NCBI RefSeq assembly: GCF_031886125.1
Contig: NZ_CP119391.1
Coordinates: forward strand, 1,984,001 to 2,048,000
DNA length: 64,000 bases
Direction of reading: 5' to 3'
Source: Halomonas piscis
GTDB taxonomy: Bacteria > Pseudomonadota > Gammaproteobacteria > Pseudomonadales > Halomonadaceae
Shown: one piece after another, positions 7,626 to 15,453 of the stretch
How the letters are laid out: each line of letters begins with the position of its first letter
Position numbering within the stretch: the stretch's first letter is position 1
Translations under genes and position numbers: made by a program
Notes under the pieces: generated by a model
What the model saw: the letters and a program-made list of their open reading frames with translations, nothing else
Told to the model about the DNA's origin: nothing
Database searches by the model: none

Positions 7626-8660
7626 TTGAAGGACTTTGACGAAGCGGTCGCCAGTGGTGCCGCCCGCTACAAGGCGGCAGAGCTGATGGGGCTCAGTCAG
7701 CGCACGTTGAAACGCTGGCGGTATGCCAGCGGCCAGGTGGCACCAGACCGGCGCCCACAAGCGGAGCGAGTGACACAGCCTCATCAGCTCACCCAGGCGG
7801 AGGAAACGGTCATGTTGACGCTATGCAGCGAACCCGAATATCAAAGCTTGCCGCCGTCACAGATCGTCCCGCGCCTGGCCGACCAGGGCCGCTATCTCGC
7901 CTCGGAGTCGTCATTTTATCGGGTACTGAAAAAGCATCGGCAGCTGAATCACCGTGGCCGGATGGCACCGGTCCGTCAGGTGACCCAGCCGACCAGTTTT
8001 ACCGCGTCGGAGCCAAACCAGGTCTGGAGCTGGGACATCAGTTACTGTCCCTCTGCGGTTCGTGGCGAGCACTGGTACCTGTATCTGATCCTGGACGTGT
8101 ATAGCCGCAAGATAATCGCCTGGGAAGTGCATGACAACGAGTCCGGTGAGCTGGCGAAGCGGTTGATGGAGCGTGCCCTGTTGCGTGAGCGCTGCTGGCA
8201 CACGCCGCCGATACTGCACTCGGATAACGGCGCGCCCATGACCTCGTACACCCTGCGCGCCCGGCTGGCAGAACTGGGCATGTTGATGTCGCATAGCCGT
8301 CCTCGGGTCAGCAACGACAACCCTTACTCGGAGGCGTTGTTCCGTACGGTCAAGTACTGCCCGGCATGGCCAACAAAGGGCTTCACCTCGCTGGGTGCGG
8401 TGCGTCAATGGATGCTGACGTTCGAGCATGCCTATAACGAGCGACACCTTCATAGCGGTATCAACTTCGTGACGCCGGCCGACCGGCATCAAGGTAAAGA
8501 TAAGCAACGTCTGCTCGATCGAAGAGCAGTCTATGAACGTGCCAAGCGTCAGAATCCCGGGCGCTGGTCAGGCGATATCCGGTGCTGGGAAGCCACTGGA
8601 TCGGTATCGCTCAACCCAGGCAGGCCGCAGGAAATAGAGGGCAATAAAGAGGCTGCTTAG
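7626..8660 (+). CDS. IS3-like transposase OrfB (DDE integrase core)
   Basis: About 344 residues from TTG 7626, but probably made mostly as the OrfAB frameshift product. It has an HTH region (LMGLSQRTLKRW), an HTH_21-like segment, and an rve integrase core. The DDE triad is visible: Asp in WSWDISYC, Asp in HSDNGAP, and Glu in NPYSEALF exactly 35 residues after the second Asp, the D(35)E spacing of IS3 and retroviral integrases. It looks full length and intact, so the element may be active. Confidence 0.9.
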   Translation: MKDFDEAVASGAARYKAAELMGLSQRTLKRWRYASGQVAPDRRPQAERVTQPHQLTQAEETVMLTLCSEPEYQSLPPSQIVPRLADQGRYLASESSFYRVLKKHRQLNHRGRMAPVRQVTQPTSFTASEPNQVWSWDISYCPSAVRGEHWYLYLILDVYSRKIIAWEVHDNESGELAKRLMERALLRERCWHTPPILHSDNGAPMTSYTLRARLAELGMLMSHSRPRVSNDNPYSEALFRTVKYCPAWPTKGFTSLGAVRQWMLTFEHAYNERHLHSGINFVTPADRHQGKDKQRLLDRRAVYERAKRQNPGRWSGDIRCWEATGSVSLNPGRPQEIEGNKEAA

Positions 8661-8695
8661 TGGCAGCCATATGGACAACTAGGTTGAAAACTACC

Positions 8696-8975
8696 GGTCC
8701 GCTTGTCGACAACATAAAAGTTAACATGACTATCAGATGACTTATCACGAATACTAGTGCGAGAAACAAACTGGTATGCTGCAAGGAGGTTCCTATCCTC
8801 ATTAGCAAATTCTTCACTTATTCCAAAGCGGGCCAGTATGGTTTTTTCTTTGGGGTCTATATTTCTAGAGGTCATATATAGAGCATTGCAATATGCACTA
8901 TATAAATTAACTCCGGCCACAGCGGTAACTAATTCTACCTTCTGACCTATACCCTGACCATCTTTTTCAAGGAGA
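8696..8975 (-). pseudogene. Helicase-like gene, middle fragment
   Basis: The central 93 codons of the split helicase-like gene, lying between the two insertion sequences. It encodes AAYQFVSRTSIRDKSS; the QFVSRTSIR stretch resembles helicase motif VI (QxxxRxxxR) and would be residues 412-420 of the restored protein. The frame reads through both junctions when the IS10-like and IS3-like elements are removed. Confidence 0.85.
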
Positions 8976-8984
8976 GTTTTATAC

Positions 8985-10318
8985 CTGAGGAATCCCCATG
9001 AAATGGGTAATAAAATCAGCATGATAGGATTGAAAAAGCCTGCATGAGTCATGCATGTTGTGAGTTACGACACACAACAACATGCGAAGGAGACCCATGC
9101 AGGCCCCTCGATTCTTGCATAACTTGCTGACGTCTTCACTCTCCGTGATCCATGCCAAGCGGCTACAGACCGTCCTCGATACCGTTGGCGCTCTGCTGGG
9201 CGAGCGACGTCTGGGATTAACGGCCATTGGCCGTGCGTTGCCGAGCTCGACGGATGCCAAGCACGCCATCAAACGAGTCGATCGACTATTAGGCAACCCT
9301 CACCTTCATCAGGAACGACCGCTGTTCTATTGGCTCATGGCCTCGCTGCTGATCGGCCATACAACGCGCCCACTGATTCTGGTGGACTGGTCGCCGATTG
9401 ATGACCGCGGCAGGCATTTCCTGCTGCGTGCGGCGGTGCCCTTCGCCGGGCGATCGCTGCCCATCTTCGAGAAGGTTCATCACAAGGAAGGATGCCCATA
9501 CTGTGAAGCCTATCTGCTGGATGCGCTGGCAAGGATCCTGCCCGACAAGGCCACGCCGATCCTGGTGACCGATGCCGGCTTTCGTAACCCGTGGTTTCGG
9601 GCCGTTGAAGCGCGCGGCTGGTATATCGTTGGACGGGTCCGTCAGCCCGCCCGTTACCAGGCGTCAGGCGAAGCATGGCAACCCGTGAAGACCCTGTTTC
9701 AACACGCGACATCGGAACCGCAGGCGTGGGGCTCCGTCCGGATCGCCGAAAACCATCCGTTCCGCGCTCAGATGGTGCTCTATTATCGACCGCCACGGGG
9801 ACGTAAGCATCGCAATAAACAAGGCCGGATCTCTCGGGACGGCGGCAGCCGGACGATCGCCCGGCGTCAGCAGGAGCCCTGGGTGCTGGTCAGCAATCTG
9901 CCGGACCGCTCAACGCTGGCGAATAAAGTGGTAACGATCTACCGACAGCGCATGCAGATTGAGGAAGGGTTCCGCGATGTCAAAAGTCCCTTGTTCGGGC
10001 TGGGCTTCGGCATGCATCAGTCTCGCCAGGGCAAGCGCATCGAGGTCCTGCTGCTGATCGCCATGTTGGCGAACGTGGCCATGATGGTGGCCGGCCTGGA
10101 TGTCCGAGCCCGGGGGCAACAGCGGCGCTATCAGAGCAACAGTATCCGGCACCGGAGCGTGCTTTCCGTGTGGCGCCTGGGCTTGGAATGTCTTCGTCGT
10201 CATCAACCCGACGCCGTGCCTTGGCCTGCTTGGACAACCCTCCGAGCACGACTTCGCGAGGAAGTCAGGGAGCAGAGCCTATGCGGCGAGTAGCAACATA
10301 TTCGTGGGGATTCGTCAG
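8985..10318 (+). mobile_element. IS10-like insertion sequence (IS4 family) with 9-bp target duplication
   Basis: 1334 bp, close to the 1329 bp of IS10. The ends are inverted repeats: left CTGAGGAATCCCCATGAAAT, right (reverse complement) CTGACGAATCCCCACGAATA. The target duplication GTTTTATAC is exact at 8976-8984 and 10319-10327, and nine bases is the IS10 rule. It carries one intact transposase. It lies inside the helicase-like gene in the opposite orientation. Confidence 0.96.
9097..10293 (+). CDS. IS4-family (IS10-type) transposase
   Basis: 398 residues, similar along its whole length to the IS10/Tn10 transposase. DDE residues are seen in VDWSPIDD, VTDAGFRNPW and the IS4 signature Y-(2)-R-(3)-E-(6)-K, read as YRQRMQIEEGFRDVK. 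ATG 9097 was chosen because AAGGAG precedes it by four bases; an upstream ATG at 9082 lacks such a site. There is no frameshift or stop, so it is probably functional. Confidence 0.95.
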   Translation: MQAPRFLHNLLTSSLSVIHAKRLQTVLDTVGALLGERRLGLTAIGRALPSSTDAKHAIKRVDRLLGNPHLHQERPLFYWLMASLLIGHTTRPLILVDWSPIDDRGRHFLLRAAVPFAGRSLPIFEKVHHKEGCPYCEAYLLDALARILPDKATPILVTDAGFRNPWFRAVEARGWYIVGRVRQPARYQASGEAWQPVKTLFQHATSEPQAWGSVRIAENHPFRAQMVLYYRPPRGRKHRNKQGRISRDGGSRTIARRQQEPWVLVSNLPDRSTLANKVVTIYRQRMQIEEGFRDVKSPLFGLGFGMHQSRQGKRIEVLLLIAMLANVAMMVAGLDVRARGQQRRYQSNSIRHRSVLSVWRLGLECLRRHQPDAVPWPAWTTLRARLREEVREQSLCGE

Positions 10319-11349
10319 GTTTTATACGCTTTCTTTTTCCGCGAGTCCACATTCGCATTAAAAATAAAATCTTCATCTCCAATAATAGAAAGAGCTGTTC
10401 TAACCACCTTGCTCTCATTATCATCACCTTTCTCGCCTCCTTTGTTCATGAAGCTAATGCTATTATTTTTGTCAATAAAATAATGTATCTTCAGCCGATC
10501 ACCGTTATCATGCGAAGACGACGAACTGCCAGAAAAATTATAAAATTTACATTGCATACCTGTACTTCTCAATACTTCACAAAGCACTGTTTTTTCGAAC
10601 ATGGCTGATAGTATCGAGATCGAGGAAAACTGACTCAAAGAGGCCTTGTCTACTGCAGAAAGGAAGTATAACTTAACGCCTTCGTCATGCCCCTTCATTA
10701 CCCTTTGTAATGCGAAAAAATCATCTTCTACAAGATAAGTACTGAAGGACGATGAAAGTACATATTCAAGGAACTGTAGTGCGTCCTCCCTCCCCCACCA
10801 GCCATCGTCTTTAACCTCTCCATTTAGCAGGCTTATTAATACATTTTTATATTCTTCCTTCACACCAACAGTCATCAACCCACTAAAGCAGCTCTTTTTC
10901 CAATAAAATTTATCGTGGAAATTTGTTGCTGATAGCTTTGTTAAGGACATTGATGCAGTAGAAAAAAGATCGATACATTCATCTATTAGAAGACACCAAC
11001 CATCAATTCCTCTCATACCATCTAGCATCAAACCTTTAAATGTTATATGCGTTATAACCAAAAAAACAGGAACTTCTTTTTTATTCGCACCATCAATCGC
11101 GTCTTGCACCATCTGCTTTACTGGCTTACCTTTACCCTTTCCTGTTTTTTTATCTTCTGAGGTAATCACCTTACAGAAAAAAGAATTACATTTATCCTTA
11201 GCCAACTCATATGCCTTCTTTTCGTATTCCCTTGCTAGATCTATAGACGGCACCACCGCCAAAACCTTTCTTTCACTCTTAACATAGTAATCAATAGCTG
11301 AATGGGTCTTTCCTGAACCAGTCAAGGAACTATCATAGTACACTTTCAT
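10319..11349 (-). pseudogene. Helicase-like gene, 5' fragment with Walker A and DExx motifs
   Basis: The first 343 codons of a gene restored to 539 residues when both insertion sequences are removed (1031 + 280 + 309 nt = 540 codons including stop). The protein begins directly with a P-loop, TGSGKT (residues 10-15), has a motif Ia-like AVVPSIDLAREY and a Walker B/motif II LLIDECID (about 121-127), so it is SF1/SF2 helicase-like. Start ATG 11349 has AGAGG five bases upstream. Base composition is strongly AT-rich next to the GC-rich core. As it stands, translation stops at 10315 inside the IS end after 344 residues, so any product lacks motif VI and the Cys cluster. It may be a decayed defence or mobile-element replication gene. 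Confidence 0.85.
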
Positions 11350-11611
11350 CTTTACCTCTTTTTATTAAATTATGAAAAAACATCAACGTCACCTTATACA
11401 TCAAAATCCGATATCGTAACCCTCATCCCCACGCGCCACTATAACCCTCATATTTCTCTTAAAGAGATAGATATTATGAGAGTTCTCGGTAACGACAGAG
11501 ACACGTAGCAAAACCCACATATAAATTCGCATATCACAGGCAGACATACACCAAACAACTGGCTACCAATTAACAAAAGACGTATGCCTCATAAGTGATT
11601 TAAAGAAAGAA

Positions 11612-11744
11612 AGAACGGAAGGGCTGTGCATTTCCGTTCTTCTCCCGAAGGGAGTCATCGTTGTATGAGGAAGCACAACGACGATAATGGAGCTCATCAC
11701 TTCGTGATTCGCAGGTGCCTCATACGCAAAGCGCATTTCGGCAC
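11612..11744. repeat. Tandem structured repeat, copy 1 (133 nt)
   Basis: Aligns without gaps to copy 2, 204 bases downstream; about 115 of 133 positions match by hand. Hairpins in this copy: AGAACGGAA/TTCCGTTCT with an 11-nt loop, CTCCC-gaa-GGGAG, ATCAC-ttc-GTGAT, and GTGCC/GGCAC enclosing CGC-aaa-GCG. A longer-range TATGAGG (11664-11670) can pair with CCTCATA (11718-11724). An alternative stem, TCGTTGT/ACAACGA, is possible here but not in copy 2. The pattern suits a folded RNA or a protein-binding DNA array; the strand is not determined. Confidence 0.7.
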
Positions 11745-11815
11745 TTATTTCTCAATATCTCAGTTGAACTCCAAGACATTCATCCAGATGGACAACAACT
11801 AAGATGTACGGAGGA

Positions 11816-11948
11816 AATACGGAAGGTCTGTGTATTTCCGCTCTTATCCCGAAGGAAGTCATTATTTTATGAGGAATCACAACGACGATAATGGAGCGAA
11901 TCACGAAGTGATTCGCAAGTGCCTCATACGCACAGCGCATTTCGGCAC
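11816..11948. repeat. Tandem structured repeat, copy 2 (133 nt)
   Basis: Same length as copy 1. The most conserved blocks are ACAACGACGATAATGGAGC and GCGCATTTCGGCAC. The central hairpin is perfect here, GCGAATCAC-gaa-GTGATTCGC (11896-11916), while copy 1 has the loop as TTC and two mismatches. TATGAGG (11868-11874) and CCTCATA (11922-11928) are both retained. The first hairpin is shorter (CGGAA/TTCCG). Keeping the paired blocks while other bases drift suggests that structure matters. Confidence 0.7.
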
Positions 11949-12647
11949 CTTTCTCAACTACATTTCATTAAAAGAAACCGTGTAACCAACGCCCCAAAAA
12001 AGAGATCGCATGACATGAGCCATCAATTCATCAAATATTCACCATACCGATTATTGAGAGCCACTTAACATTGTCTCTTACACACGCACTTCTAACCCCC
12101 AGCGCAAGATCAGTGGGCAATATATATGAGGCCTATGATATGAAATCTCCATCAGCTAGTGTGTATTCCATCACATACCATAAAGAACCTTTCTCCCGAT
12201 TGACTTAATAAAGTGCAAAAAGGATGCAGAATATATATGAAGATAAAATGTAAACGCCATTCACTCACTTGCGAAATAGCAGCGTGCACCCTTGAACCAA
12301 CCGTCTCCATAAAAGAGACTGCGATCACGAATATCGAAAATTACACAACGCGTGATGAGCGCCAACGTCACGTTTAACGCGAATACAACCAGACTAACCA
12401 AAATCCCAATACTGTCAACCGGGTTAACAAAAATTCTTTAAAACCATGCTAGCCCTGCGCCTTCAACACTCGACTCATACAAAAACAAAAAAATTCCACA
12501 TCAGAATTTTTCTACTATGCCGACGACAACACTCCCATCCCGCTAAAAATTATAAAATTATTACCAGACCATTCATTACACATCAGCATACAACAAAAGC
12601 AAATACTCACTCACACCTCATCACCCTAAAAAACAGTGACTGGAATA

Positions 12648-13937
12648 TCAATCAATACTTCTTATCAACCCTATCGCCGACTTTAGAACATCAGGCTCGT
12701 ATTCTTTTCCATATCGCGTATTTGTAATTCCGCCAGTGGTATGCCCTAACACCCCACCAATTTGATTCTCTGAAACTCCTTTTTGCTTCAGTTCATTAGC
12801 TATCGTATGACGAAAACTATGAAAATCCTTCTTACCCCTTCCTCTTTGTTCTATACCAAGCTTATCCCGCAGACGACCAAACCACTTAGAGGGAGTCGCA
12901 GAGTACCCATGCTTTTCGCTCCACCTCAGATTAAAAACACGGGACTGATCCGGCAAAGAAGATACATACTCGACAAACCCCATCTTTAAAAGGTCGTGAT
13001 GAATCGGTATCACGCGTTCAGCTGAATGATTCTTTAGTCTCTGGTCTGGTTTTCTCTCTCGGACATGAATACAGGCAATGCCATCAATGATCTTCACATC
13101 TTCTTTGTAAAGCTGGCATATCTCATTGAGGCGAAATGCACCATAGTAGCCAAGGTGAGGAATCCAATACTTCCACCCCTCTTGCTGTTTGACTTCAAAG
13201 AAAATTCTTCCAATTTCCTCTTCAGTGAACTCATCTCGATAACTATTCACTTTACGCTTGAGCTTGATCTTCATCCCTGAAAATGGATTTCTGGTGATCA
13301 ACTCCATGGCGACAGCATGCTCGAAGACGGTCACAAGGTTCTTAACATAATTGTTATAAGTCGTTATCGAGATCGTCTTGTCAGCCGTCTCGATAAGCAT
13401 ATCAAGCGTCAGGTGGGGCTTTTGTGTCAGTGTTCGCGTTGCAAGCGGAGGGAGCTGCAGAACCGTATCTCTGAACTGCTTGACAGTCTCAATGGTGTAG
13501 TCAGTGATAGGAAGGTCACCAACGATACGAATGAGTAGGTCAACGACGGCTTGTTTATCATCCAGCGTCTTCAATGAGACACCTTCGAGCCTTTGTTGCT
13601 GCCTGTAACCTTCTAGAACCTCGGAAAGGCGTTTCGCTGGAGCATGAGGAATAACGATATTCTGGGACGATGCCAGATGGCTCTCGGGCAGGCTCGCGAG
13701 GGGGCTAGAGCCGTTGAGCTGGGCATCAGGGAGAGCACGACCGATCAGTTCGGACGCTTCTATCAGCAAGCTGGAGGCCTTCAGGATAGCTTCACGCTTT
13801 GAGCGTGTCCGCAAGGATCGCTTGATGACCTTCTTGCCGATACGCTGCTGAGCATAGGTAGGTACGACGATGCGAAAGTACCAGATGCCATGGCGCGAGC
13901 GGATAAGGTAGGCAGGCGTTTTAGAAGAATTTCCCAC
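12648..13937 (-). CDS. Tyrosine recombinase / genomic-island integrase
   Basis: 429 residues. The C-terminal catalytic domain has Arg in YYGAFRLNEICQL, HSFRHTIANEL for HxxR, and the LGHTTGGITNTRYGKEY block holding the second His and the nucleophilic Tyr; the N-terminal part is an arm-binding domain followed by a SAM-like core-binding domain. It starts at GTG 13937 with GGGGGGA seven bases upstream. It lies with its 5' end facing the 3' end of ffs, the usual layout for an island integrated at an RNA gene. It is expected to excise and integrate the island whose right end is here. It appears intact. Confidence 0.93.
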   Translation of the reverse strand: MGNSSKTPAYLIRSRHGIWYFRIVVPTYAQQRIGKKVIKRSLRTRSKREAILKASSLLIEASELIGRALPDAQLNGSSPLASLPESHLASSQNIVIPHAPAKRLSEVLEGYRQQQRLEGVSLKTLDDKQAVVDLLIRIVGDLPITDYTIETVKQFRDTVLQLPPLATRTLTQKPHLTLDMLIETADKTISITTYNNYVKNLVTVFEHAVAMELITRNPFSGMKIKLKRKVNSYRDEFTEEEIGRIFFEVKQQEGWKYWIPHLGYYGAFRLNEICQLYKEDVKIIDGIACIHVRERKPDQRLKNHSAERVIPIHHDLLKMGFVEYVSSLPDQSRVFNLRWSEKHGYSATPSKWFGRLRDKLGIEQRGRGKKDFHSFRHTIANELKQKGVSENQIGGVLGHTTGGITNTRYGKEYEPDVLKSAIGLIRSID

Positions 13938-14012
13938 GAGTTTGTCCCCCCAATTTGTCCCACTGGGAGGTCAGCCGAAGGAAAAACCCTTTAAAAACAA
14001 CAAGTTGGAGGC
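13938..14012. promoter_or_regulatory. Probable island right boundary (att region) between integrase and ffs
   Basis: Base composition changes here from island to core. It contains two direct copies of TTTGTCCC (13941-13948 and 13954-13961), candidate integrase arm or core sites. The exact crossover cannot be set, because the other attachment site lies outside the window. Confidence 0.4.
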
Positions 14013-14116
14013 GGCCCCAAAAGCCGCATCCCGGCACACGCGTCCACCACTACCGTTGCTCCCTTCCGGGCCTGGCGGGGTTTGCAGTTTGGCGTTGCGG
14101 GAGGACCTGAGGGGCC
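14013..14116 (-). ncRNA. ffs: 4.5S RNA of the signal recognition particle
   Basis: Minus-strand sequence contains the conserved SRP apical loop, CAGGCCCGGAAGGGAGCAAC, and the conserved ACGCGTGTGCCGGGATG and CTCCCGCAACGC segments of bacterial 4.5S RNA. The termini GGCCCC and GGGGCC pair to close the long hairpin at about 104 nt. It binds Ffh to target nascent membrane proteins to FtsY. It lies 37 bases downstream of tRNA-Met in the same direction. A small hairpin, CGCAGGC-N4-GCCTGCG (14125-14142), lies between them without a T-run, so co-transcription and processing are possible. Confidence 0.95.
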
Positions 14117-14153
14117 ACCATCGCCGCAGGCTGGCGCCTGCGCTTGTTCGCCG

Positions 14154-14230
14154 TGGTGGCTACGCCCTGATTCGAACAGGGGACCCCATCATTATGAGTG
14201 ATGTGCTCTAACCAACTGAGCTACGTAGCC
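14154..14230 (-). tRNA. tRNA-Met (CAT), elongator type
   Basis: A 77-nt cloverleaf including an encoded CCA. The acceptor GGCTACG pairs with CGTAGCC, the D-arm is GCTCAGTTGGTTAGAGC, the anticodon loop CTCATAA carries anticodon CAT, and the T-loop is TTCGAAT. Its 5' half matches the E. coli elongator tRNA-Met closely, and the acceptor pairs fully, unlike an initiator tRNA. A tRNA-Ile2 with modified CAT cannot be excluded by anticodon alone. Confidence 0.96.
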
Positions 14231-14252
14231 TTTTCGCCATCAGCGGGGCAGC

Positions 14253-14281
14253 ATTATGCCCGCAGATAACGGCAAAGGCAA
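14253..14281 (-). promoter_or_regulatory. Sigma-70-type promoter for tRNA-Met (and possibly ffs)
   Basis: On the minus strand TTGCCT and CATAAT are separated by exactly 17 bases, ending 22 bases before the tRNA 5' end. A GC-rich GCTGCCCCGC discriminator region follows, as is usual for stable RNA promoters. Confidence 0.6.
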
Positions 14282-14302
14282 GCCTTTTTTCCTGCCTTTG
14301 CC
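14271..14302 (-). terminator. Inverted repeat after choX, possible terminator
   Basis: GGCAAAGGCA and TGCCTTTGCC form a ten-base stem with a 12-base loop just downstream of the choX stop. There is no T-run after it on the choX strand, so termination is uncertain. It overlaps the -35 of the tRNA promoter. Confidence 0.4.
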
Positions 14303-14311
14303 GCCGGTGGC

Positions 14312-15268
14312 TTATTCGCCGGGCAAGTCCAGCGCGGCGCGTACGGCAGGCGCGCCCGGTTCGCCGTCCACGGTGGTCACGCCGTCAAGCCAGTCGTCGA
14401 GCACCTCGTCGTTGGCCTTCAGGTAGGCATGGGCAGCGTCCCGGGGATTTTCGCCCTCGTCCATGATGCTGGCCATCAGCCGGTTTTCCATTTCCAGGGT
14501 GAACTCAAGGTTATCCAGCAGCGTACCAACGTTGGGACACTCGTCCACGTAGCCGGCGCGAGCGTTGGTGTACACCGTGGCGCCGCCGAAGTCAGGGCCG
14601 AAATAGTCATCGGCGCCGGACAGGTAGGCCATGTCGAAGTTGGAGTTCATCGGGTGCGGCTCCCAGCCCAGAAACACCATCCACTTTTCCTTGGGCGTGC
14701 GCGCCTTGAGCTCGGAAAGCATGCCCGCTTCGCTGGAGTCCACCAGCTGCCAGCCGTCCAGGCCGTAGGCGCCATCGTCGATCATGTCCTGGATCATCTG
14801 GTTGCCGTCGTTGCCGGCCTCGATGCCGTGGATGCGGGAGTCGAACTTGTCCGAATGGTCGGCCAGGTCGGTTACCGACGTCACGCCGGCGTCATGCACG
14901 TACTGGGGCACGGCCAGGGTGTACTTGGCGCCTTCAAGGTTGGCCTCCAGCCGCTCGACGCTGCCGCCGTCGACGTAGCGGTCGCTGATGGTGGCCATGG
15001 TCGGCATCCAGTTGCCCAAAAACACGTCGAAGTCGTTGTTCTTCATGCCCGAGTAGGCAATCGGCACGGACACGGTATCCACCCGGGTGTCATAGCCCAG
15101 CCCTTCCAGCACTTCGGTGGTAAGCGCGGTGGTGGCGGTAATGTCGGTCCAGCCGACTTCGGCAAAGCGCACGGTGTCGCACTGCTGAGCCAGCGCCGTT
15201 GTCGGCACGCCGGCGGCGAGCGTCAGGGCGGCGACCCAGCGCAAGGATGAGGGGGCAGAGAAGCTCAT
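14312..15268 (-). CDS. choX: Choline/betaine ABC transporter substrate-binding protein (ChoX-like)
   Basis: 318 residues with an N-terminal signal peptide (hydrophobic core WVAALTLAAG, cleavage near TALAQQ) and an OpuAC-type periplasmic binding fold. Aromatic-rich ligand regions are visible: EVGWTDITATTAL, LGNWMPTM and LGWEPHPMNSNFDM, as in choline-binding ChoX proteins. A GGAGGAATACC ribosome site precedes the ATG. The gene is divergent from betIBA and shares its control region, which carries a BetI-type palindrome, so it probably feeds choline to BetA/BetB. No permease or ATPase gene accompanies it here; they must lie elsewhere. Choline rather than betaine as ligand is inferred from context. 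Confidence 0.88.
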   Translation of the reverse strand: MSFSAPSSLRWVAALTLAAGVPTTALAQQCDTVRFAEVGWTDITATTALTTEVLEGLGYDTRVDTVSVPIAYSGMKNNDFDVFLGNWMPTMATISDRYVDGGSVERLEANLEGAKYTLAVPQYVHDAGVTSVTDLADHSDKFDSRIHGIEAGNDGNQMIQDMIDDGAYGLDGWQLVDSSEAGMLSELKARTPKEKWMVFLGWEPHPMNSNFDMAYLSGADDYFGPDFGGATVYTNARAGYVDECPNVGTLLDNLEFTLEMENRLMASIMDEGENPRDAAHAYLKANDEVLDDWLDGVTTVDGEPGAPAVRAALDLPGE

Positions 15269-15292
15269 GGTATTCCTCCGGATACATTATTG

Positions 15293-15306
15293 ATTGAACG
15301 TTCAAT
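15293..15306. promoter_or_regulatory. BetI-type operator ATTGAACGTTCAAT
   Basis: A perfect 14-bp palindrome 25 bases upstream of choX, in the choX-betI divergent region. Its form and position suit the TetR-family repressor BetI encoded next door, released by choline. Assignment to BetI is inference from context. Confidence 0.65.
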
Positions 15307-15453
15307 AAAAAAATGTCACGCTGCACAGGTAATCACGCCTTCAGGCGGGTTTCAAGGGCAAGGCACCAGGCCATGGCGCCCCAGCGCCGCTCGGCGATGG
15401 CATAATCGGCCGTTTTAGCGTGTCCTGTTCAACCAGTTTCGGGAGAGAACGCC

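Larger units (their letters stand above)
7017..8695 (+). mobile_element. IS3-like insertion sequence with GGTCC target duplication
   Basis: A 1679-bp element with two overlapping-frame transposase ORFs. Imperfect subterminal inverted repeats share CCTAGTTGTCC (around 7030-7040 and 8672-8682). A GGTCC copy flanks each end (7012-7016 and 8696-8700). These borders are supported because removing the element plus one GGTCC restores an open reading frame across the interrupted helicase gene. The outermost 10 or so bases of the two ends do not match each other well, which is untypical for IS3, so the exact tips are less certain than the target duplication. Confidence 0.85.
11350..12647. other. AT-rich gene desert of about 1.3 kb
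   Basis: No convincing protein gene was found on either strand; the short frames present are His/Thr/Lys-rich and lack ribosome sites. It contains the tandem structured repeats described separately, plus isolated small hairpins: CTCTT/AAGAG with flanking CTCATA/TATGAG near 11448-11482, and GTCTC/GAGAC near 12303-12319. It also supplies the upstream region of the helicase-like gene (leftward). The density of inverted repeats suggests non-coding RNA, replication or recombination sites rather than empty sequence. Confidence 0.55.

Noticed and set aside
8657..9052. 131-residue leftward ORF spanning the IS junction
   Set aside because: Its first residues come from the IS10-like end and its last residues from the IS3-like end; only 8696-8975 belongs to the helicase-like gene.
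10315..11349. Treating the helicase 5' fragment as a complete 344-residue gene
   Set aside because: Its stop lies within the IS10-like end, and the frame continues in the fragments beyond both insertion sequences.
11752..11940. 62-residue leftward ORF across repeat copy 2
   Set aside because: It falls inside the structured repeat, and its frame is not open in copy 1.
11612..11948. Retron RNA, integron attC or toxI-like RNA as explanation for the tandem repeats
   Set aside because: No reverse transcriptase gene is present, no attC core sites (RYYYAAC/GTTRRRY) were seen, and the repeats are far longer than toxI units of about 36 nt.
12446..12727. 93-residue ORF in the AT-rich gene desert
   Set aside because: It is rich in His, Thr and Lys, has no ribosome site, and overlaps the integrase 3' end antisense.
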